In this document: positions 33,789 through 36,748 of the stretch, in pieces
Layout of the letters: the number at the start of each line of letters is the position of its first letter
How positions within the stretch are numbered: position 1 is the stretch's first letter
NCBI GenBank assembly: GCA_012519455.1
Contig: JAAYQE010000114.1
Location: forward strand, 1-36,748
DNA: 36,748 nt
Origin: Syntrophomonadaceae bacterium
GTDB taxonomy: Bacteria; Bacillota; Ch66; Ch109
Direction of reading: 5' to 3'
Position numbers and translations under genes: made by a program
Notes under the pieces: generated by a model
Databases searched by the model: none
The model's input: the letters and a program-made list of their open reading frames with translations, nothing else
Told to the model about the DNA's origin: nothing

Positions 33789-35473
33789 TAGTCCATACAC
33801 CCCCCCAGCATATCATCCAGCGAACCACCGGGCGGTACCATAGGAAACACGTTTTCTTCACGATCAACCACAAAGTCGAGTAACACCGGACCAGGGATAG
33901 ACAGGGCTTTTTCCAGGGCTGGCCGTACTTCTTCCGGCCGTTCTACCCTAATCCCGACGGCTCCATAGGCCTCGGCTAACTTAACAAAATCCGGGCTAAC
34001 CCCTAGTAGATCGGTTTGCGAGTAACGCCCACCGTAAAACAACTGCTGCCATTGCCGTACCATACCCAGATAACCGTTATTTAAAATAGCTACTTTTACC
34101 GGTAAATTGTAGGCTACAGCGGTGGCCATTTCCTGCGAATTCATTTGGAAGCTACCGTCGCCAGAGATACCAAAAACAATCTTATCCGGCTGACCAATTT
34201 GCGCCCCAATAGCTGCAGGTAAACCAAATCCCATGGTCCCCAGACCACCAGAAGTTACCATAGTACGGGGCTGGGAAAATTTATAATACTGGGCGGCCCA
34301 CATCTGATTCTGCCCTACTTCCGTAGTAATAATCGCTTCTCCCCGGGTTACTTCGTAAATTTGCTCAATTACATGCTGCGGCTTAACATTTTCTCCATCT
34401 TGCGTATAATGCAAGGGATATTCTTGCTTCCATTGTTCAACACGATCTAACCATTCTGCCCGTTCCCCGGTATCCGCATTAACCCGGGCTAATAATTCAA
34501 TAAGGACCGTGCGCGCATCCCCGACGATCGGTACGTCCACACGGACATTTTTACCAATCTCCGCTGCATCAATATCAATGTGTACCACTCGAGCCTTAGG
34601 AGCAAAAGTTTCAATCTTACCGGTTACCCGATCATCAAACCGCGCCCCGACCGCAATCAAACAATCGCATTCACAAATAGCATAATTGGCATAGTGAGTT
34701 CCATGCATCCCTAGCATCCCCAGGGAAAGGCGATGTGTTTCGGGAAAAGCTCCTAATCCCATTAAAGTAGTAGTTACCGGAATCTTTACTTTCTCTGCCA
34801 GGGCCAAAATTTCATCAGTAATACCGCTAATAATTGCGCCTCCCCCTACATAAAGAACCGGTCGGTAAGACTCATTAATTACGTTAGCGGCTTGATTAAT
34901 CTGCAGTAAATTAACTTTCTTTAAAACCCGATAGCCCCGTAAATTTACGGTCTTGGGATAATCAAACCGGGCTTTATTAACTGTAATATCACTAGGAACG
35001 TCAATAACCACCGGCCCCGGCCGCCCGGTCGTAGCAATATAAAAAGCCTCCTTAATAATACGGGCCAGATCTTTCGTATCTTTAACCAGGTAGGAGTGTT
35101 TCGTAATCGGAAGGGTAATCCCGGTAATGTCCGCTTCTTGAAAGGAATCCCGCCCTAGAGAGGTTAACCCTACCTGCCCGGTAAAAACAATTAAGGGTAC
35201 CGAATCCATATGGGCCGTAGCAATCCCGGTTACAGCATTAGTAGCCCCGGGCCCTGAGGTGGTAATACATACGCCTGGACGGCCGGTTACTCGCGCATAA
35301 GCGTCCGCCGCATGTACAGCCCCCTGTTCATGCCGAGTTAAAATATGCCCAATATTAGATTTAAAGATCTCATCATAAATATTTAAAACTCTTCCTCCCG
35401 GATAGCCAAAAATGGTATCCACGCCTTCTTCCTGAAGGCAACGAATTAATATCTGAGCCCCAGTAAGTTCCAT
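33788..35473 (-). CDS. ilvB: Acetolactate synthase large (catalytic) subunit
   Basis: Thiamine-diphosphate enzyme forming acetolactate or acetohydroxybutyrate for valine, isoleucine and leucine synthesis. The N-terminus [27 protein letters not shown] and [16 protein letters not shown] carry the catalytic glutamate; the C-terminal diphosphate motif is [11 protein letters not shown]. The central FAD-binding domain is present. I start at ATG 35473 (561 aa), with GGGGGTGAGG just upstream; a longer in-frame start at 35542 lies inside ilvD. The gap to ilvD is 16 bases. Confidence 0.96.
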   Translation of the reverse strand: MELTGAQILIRCLQEEGVDTIFGYPGGRVLNIYDEIFKSNIGHILTRHEQGAVHAADAYARVTGRPGVCITTSGPGATNAVTGIATAHMDSVPLIVFTGQVGLTSLGRDSFQEADITGITLPITKHSYLVKDTKDLARIIKEAFYIATTGRPGPVVIDVPSDITVNKARFDYPKTVNLRGYRVLKKVNLLQINQAANVINESYRPVLYVGGGAIISGITDEILALAEKVKIPVTTTLMGLGAFPETHRLSLGMLGMHGTHYANYAICECDCLIAVGARFDDRVTGKIETFAPKARVVHIDIDAAEIGKNVRVDVPIVGDARTVLIELLARVNADTGERAEWLDRVEQWKQEYPLHYTQDGENVKPQHVIEQIYEVTRGEAIITTEVGQNQMWAAQYYKFSQPRTMVTSGGLGTMGFGLPAAIGAQIGQPDKIVFGISGDGSFQMNSQEMATAVAYNLPVKVAILNNGYLGMVRQWQQLFYGGRYSQTDLLGVSPDFVKLAEAYGAVGIRVERPEEVRPALEKALSIPGPVLLDFVVDREENVFPMVPPGGSLDDMLGGCMD

Positions 35474-35489
35474 AACCTCACCCCCTGTA

Positions 35490-36748
35490 TTAATAATCCC
35501 TAAATATAGCACCCTTACTGGCCGAAGAGACCATTCGCGCATAACGAGCCATATAACCAGTTTTTATCTTCGGTTCCGGCGGGCTCCAAGCAGACCGGCG
35601 CCGTTCTATTTCTTGCTTCTCAACCTCCAAGCTTAGCACTCCGCGGGGAATATCCACTAAAATAGCATCCCCTTCTTGAACGAGAGCAATTAATCCACCT
35701 TCTGCAGCCTCCGGAGAAACGTGTCCAATGGAAGCTCCCCGGGTAGCACCGGAAAACCGGCCATCAGTAATTAAGGCTACCTCTTTATCTAATCCCATTC
35801 CGGCCACCGCGGAAGTTGGCGTCAACATTTCTCGCATACCCGGGCCCCCTTTAGGCCCTTCATAACGAATGACCAAGACATCGCCAGAATTAATTTTCCC
35901 GTCAAGAATAGCTTTTACCGCTGCTTCTTCGGAATCAAAGACACGGGCCGGTCCACGGTGCGTCATCATCTCTGGCGCCACCGCTCCTTTCTTGACTACC
36001 GCTCCTTCAGGTGCTAGATTGCCCCGTAAGATGGCCAATCCCCCACTAGCACTATAGGGATCATCTACAGAACGTATAACTTCAGGGTTTAGAATCCTAC
36101 GACCGGTTACGTTTTCCGCCATCCTCTTCCCGGTTACGGTTAAGGCTTCCCCTTTAAGTAACCCGTGCTTTAACAGTTCCGACATTACTGCGGCAACGCC
36201 GCCGGCTTCGTCGAGATCCTCCATAAAATGAAACCCAGCCGGCGCCAATTTACATAAATGAGGTACTTGTTGACTTACCTGATTAGCCAGTTCCAGATCC
36301 AATGGTACTCCCGCTTCATGGGCAACCGCTGGCAAATGAAGGATCGTGTTGCTAGAACCACCCAGAGCCATATCCACCGCTAGAGCATTATAAAAAGCAG
36401 CCGGGGTTAGAATATCCTGGGGTCGGGTATTTTCCCGGATCATTTCCATAACCTGCCATCCGGCTTGTTTAGCCAAACGAATCCGATTAGCGTGGACCGC
36501 CGGGATGGTACCGTTGCCGGGTAGCCCTAACCCAAGTGCCTCAGTTAAACAATTCATCGAATTAGCCGTAAAAAGTCCGGCACAGGAGCCACACCCCGGA
36601 CAAGCCGCCTCTTCCAGTTCATGCAGTTCGGCTTCCGTCATCCGGCCTCCGGCGACCGCTCCTACCCCCTCAAAGACCTGACTTAAACTAACGCTTTTAC
36701 CCTGAAAACGGCCCGCTAACATCGGTCCCCCGCTAACAAATACGGCGG
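35490..36748 (-). CDS. ilvD: Dihydroxy-acid dehydratase, N-terminus beyond the window
   Basis: Iron-sulfur dehydratase giving 2-oxo acids in branched-chain amino-acid synthesis. The frame stays open to the window edge ([13 protein letters not shown]), so about 130-150 N-terminal residues are missing because of the cut, not because of damage. The visible part holds [23 protein letters not shown] (cluster ligands), [16 protein letters not shown] and the C-terminal [24 protein letters not shown]. First visible gene of the ilvD-ilvB-ilvN-ilvC-leuA operon; any leader or T-box would lie outside the window. Confidence 0.95.
   Translation of the reverse strand, partial: AVFVSGGPMLAGRFQGKSVSLSQVFEGVGAVAGGRMTEAELHELEEAACPGCGSCAGLFTANSMNCLTEALGLGLPGNGTIPAVHANRIRLAKQAGWQVMEMIRENTRPQDILTPAAFYNALAVDMALGGSSNTILHLPAVAHEAGVPLDLELANQVSQQVPHLCKLAPAGFHFMEDLDEAGGVAAVMSELLKHGLLKGEALTVTGKRMAENVTGRRILNPEVIRSVDDPYSASGGLAILRGNLAPEGAVVKKGAVAPEMMTHRGPARVFDSEEAAVKAILDGKINSGDVLVIRYEGPKGGPGMREMLTPTSAVAGMGLDKEVALITDGRFSGATRGASIGHVSPEAAEGGLIALVQEGDAILVDIPRGVLSLEVEKQEIERRRSAWSPPEPKIKTGYMARYARMVSSASKGAIFRDY

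Noticed and set aside
35473-35542. Extended ilvB start at 35542
   Set aside because: It would overlap ilvD by over 50 bases and add residues unlike IlvB; ATG 35473 has a strong ribosome site and the canonical N-terminus.
1-36748. CRISPR arrays, tRNA or rRNA genes, prophage or intact insertion sequences
   Set aside because: No regularly spaced repeats, no T-loop GGTTCAAATC-type tRNA sequence, no rRNA sequence and no intact transposase or phage gene were seen.

Overview
The window looks like a chromosomal segment of a low-to-mid GC, Gram-positive, probably anaerobic Firmicute of the Clostridia (Peptococcaceae/Desulfotomaculia-like). Reasons: strong AGGGGG/GGAGG ribosome binding sites with many GTG and some TTG starts, a cdaA-cdaR-glmM-glmS block with a glmS ribozyme, a class I cyclic-di-GMP riboswitch ahead of a chemoreceptor, and a compact beta-oxidation/butyrate-type operon. 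No phage, CRISPR array, tRNA or rRNA gene was recognised. The right edge cuts through ilvD. The organism assignment is an inference from gene content.

Left part (1-6240): a UPF0316/DUF2179 membrane protein that appears to start at a rare ATT codon; a convergent acyl-CoA synthetase; a cardiolipin synthase; then rightward a PflX-like radical SAM protein and an alpha/beta hydrolase. Positions 5948-6213 hold a stand-alone small RNA gene: a near-consensus sigma-A promoter, a transcript of about 200 nt whose ends pair perfectly over 12 bp, and an intrinsic terminator. 6S RNA is the best guess, but its class is not established.

Middle (6239-19327, all leftward): sbcDC (double-strand-break nuclease); a six-gene operon thiolase / 3-hydroxyacyl-CoA dehydrogenase / crotonase / acyl-CoA dehydrogenase / two-subunit CoA-transferase, which would interconvert acetyl-CoA and butyryl-CoA-type intermediates; and two tandem DUF1538 membrane proteins with a divergent PII-like protein. 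Upstream of the DUF1538 pair lies a decayed right end of an IS200/IS605-type tnpB element.

Right part (19500-36748): a c-di-GMP-I riboswitch with terminator controls a dCache chemoreceptor. Next come carbamate kinase, a small DUF1294 membrane protein, and an unusual half-length PurL-like protein with added cysteine motifs. The leftward block cdaA-cdaR-glmM-(ribozyme-terminator)-glmS couples c-di-AMP synthesis to amino-sugar supply. Finally the branched-chain amino-acid operon ilvD-ilvB-ilvN-ilvC-leuA runs leftward and ends in a clear terminator.

Main points for follow-up: the orphan small RNA, the ATT start, the tnpB right-end relic, the riboswitch/terminator arrangement, the terminator between the glmS ribozyme and glmS, the PII-DUF1538 locus, and the cysteine-rich PurL-like protein.
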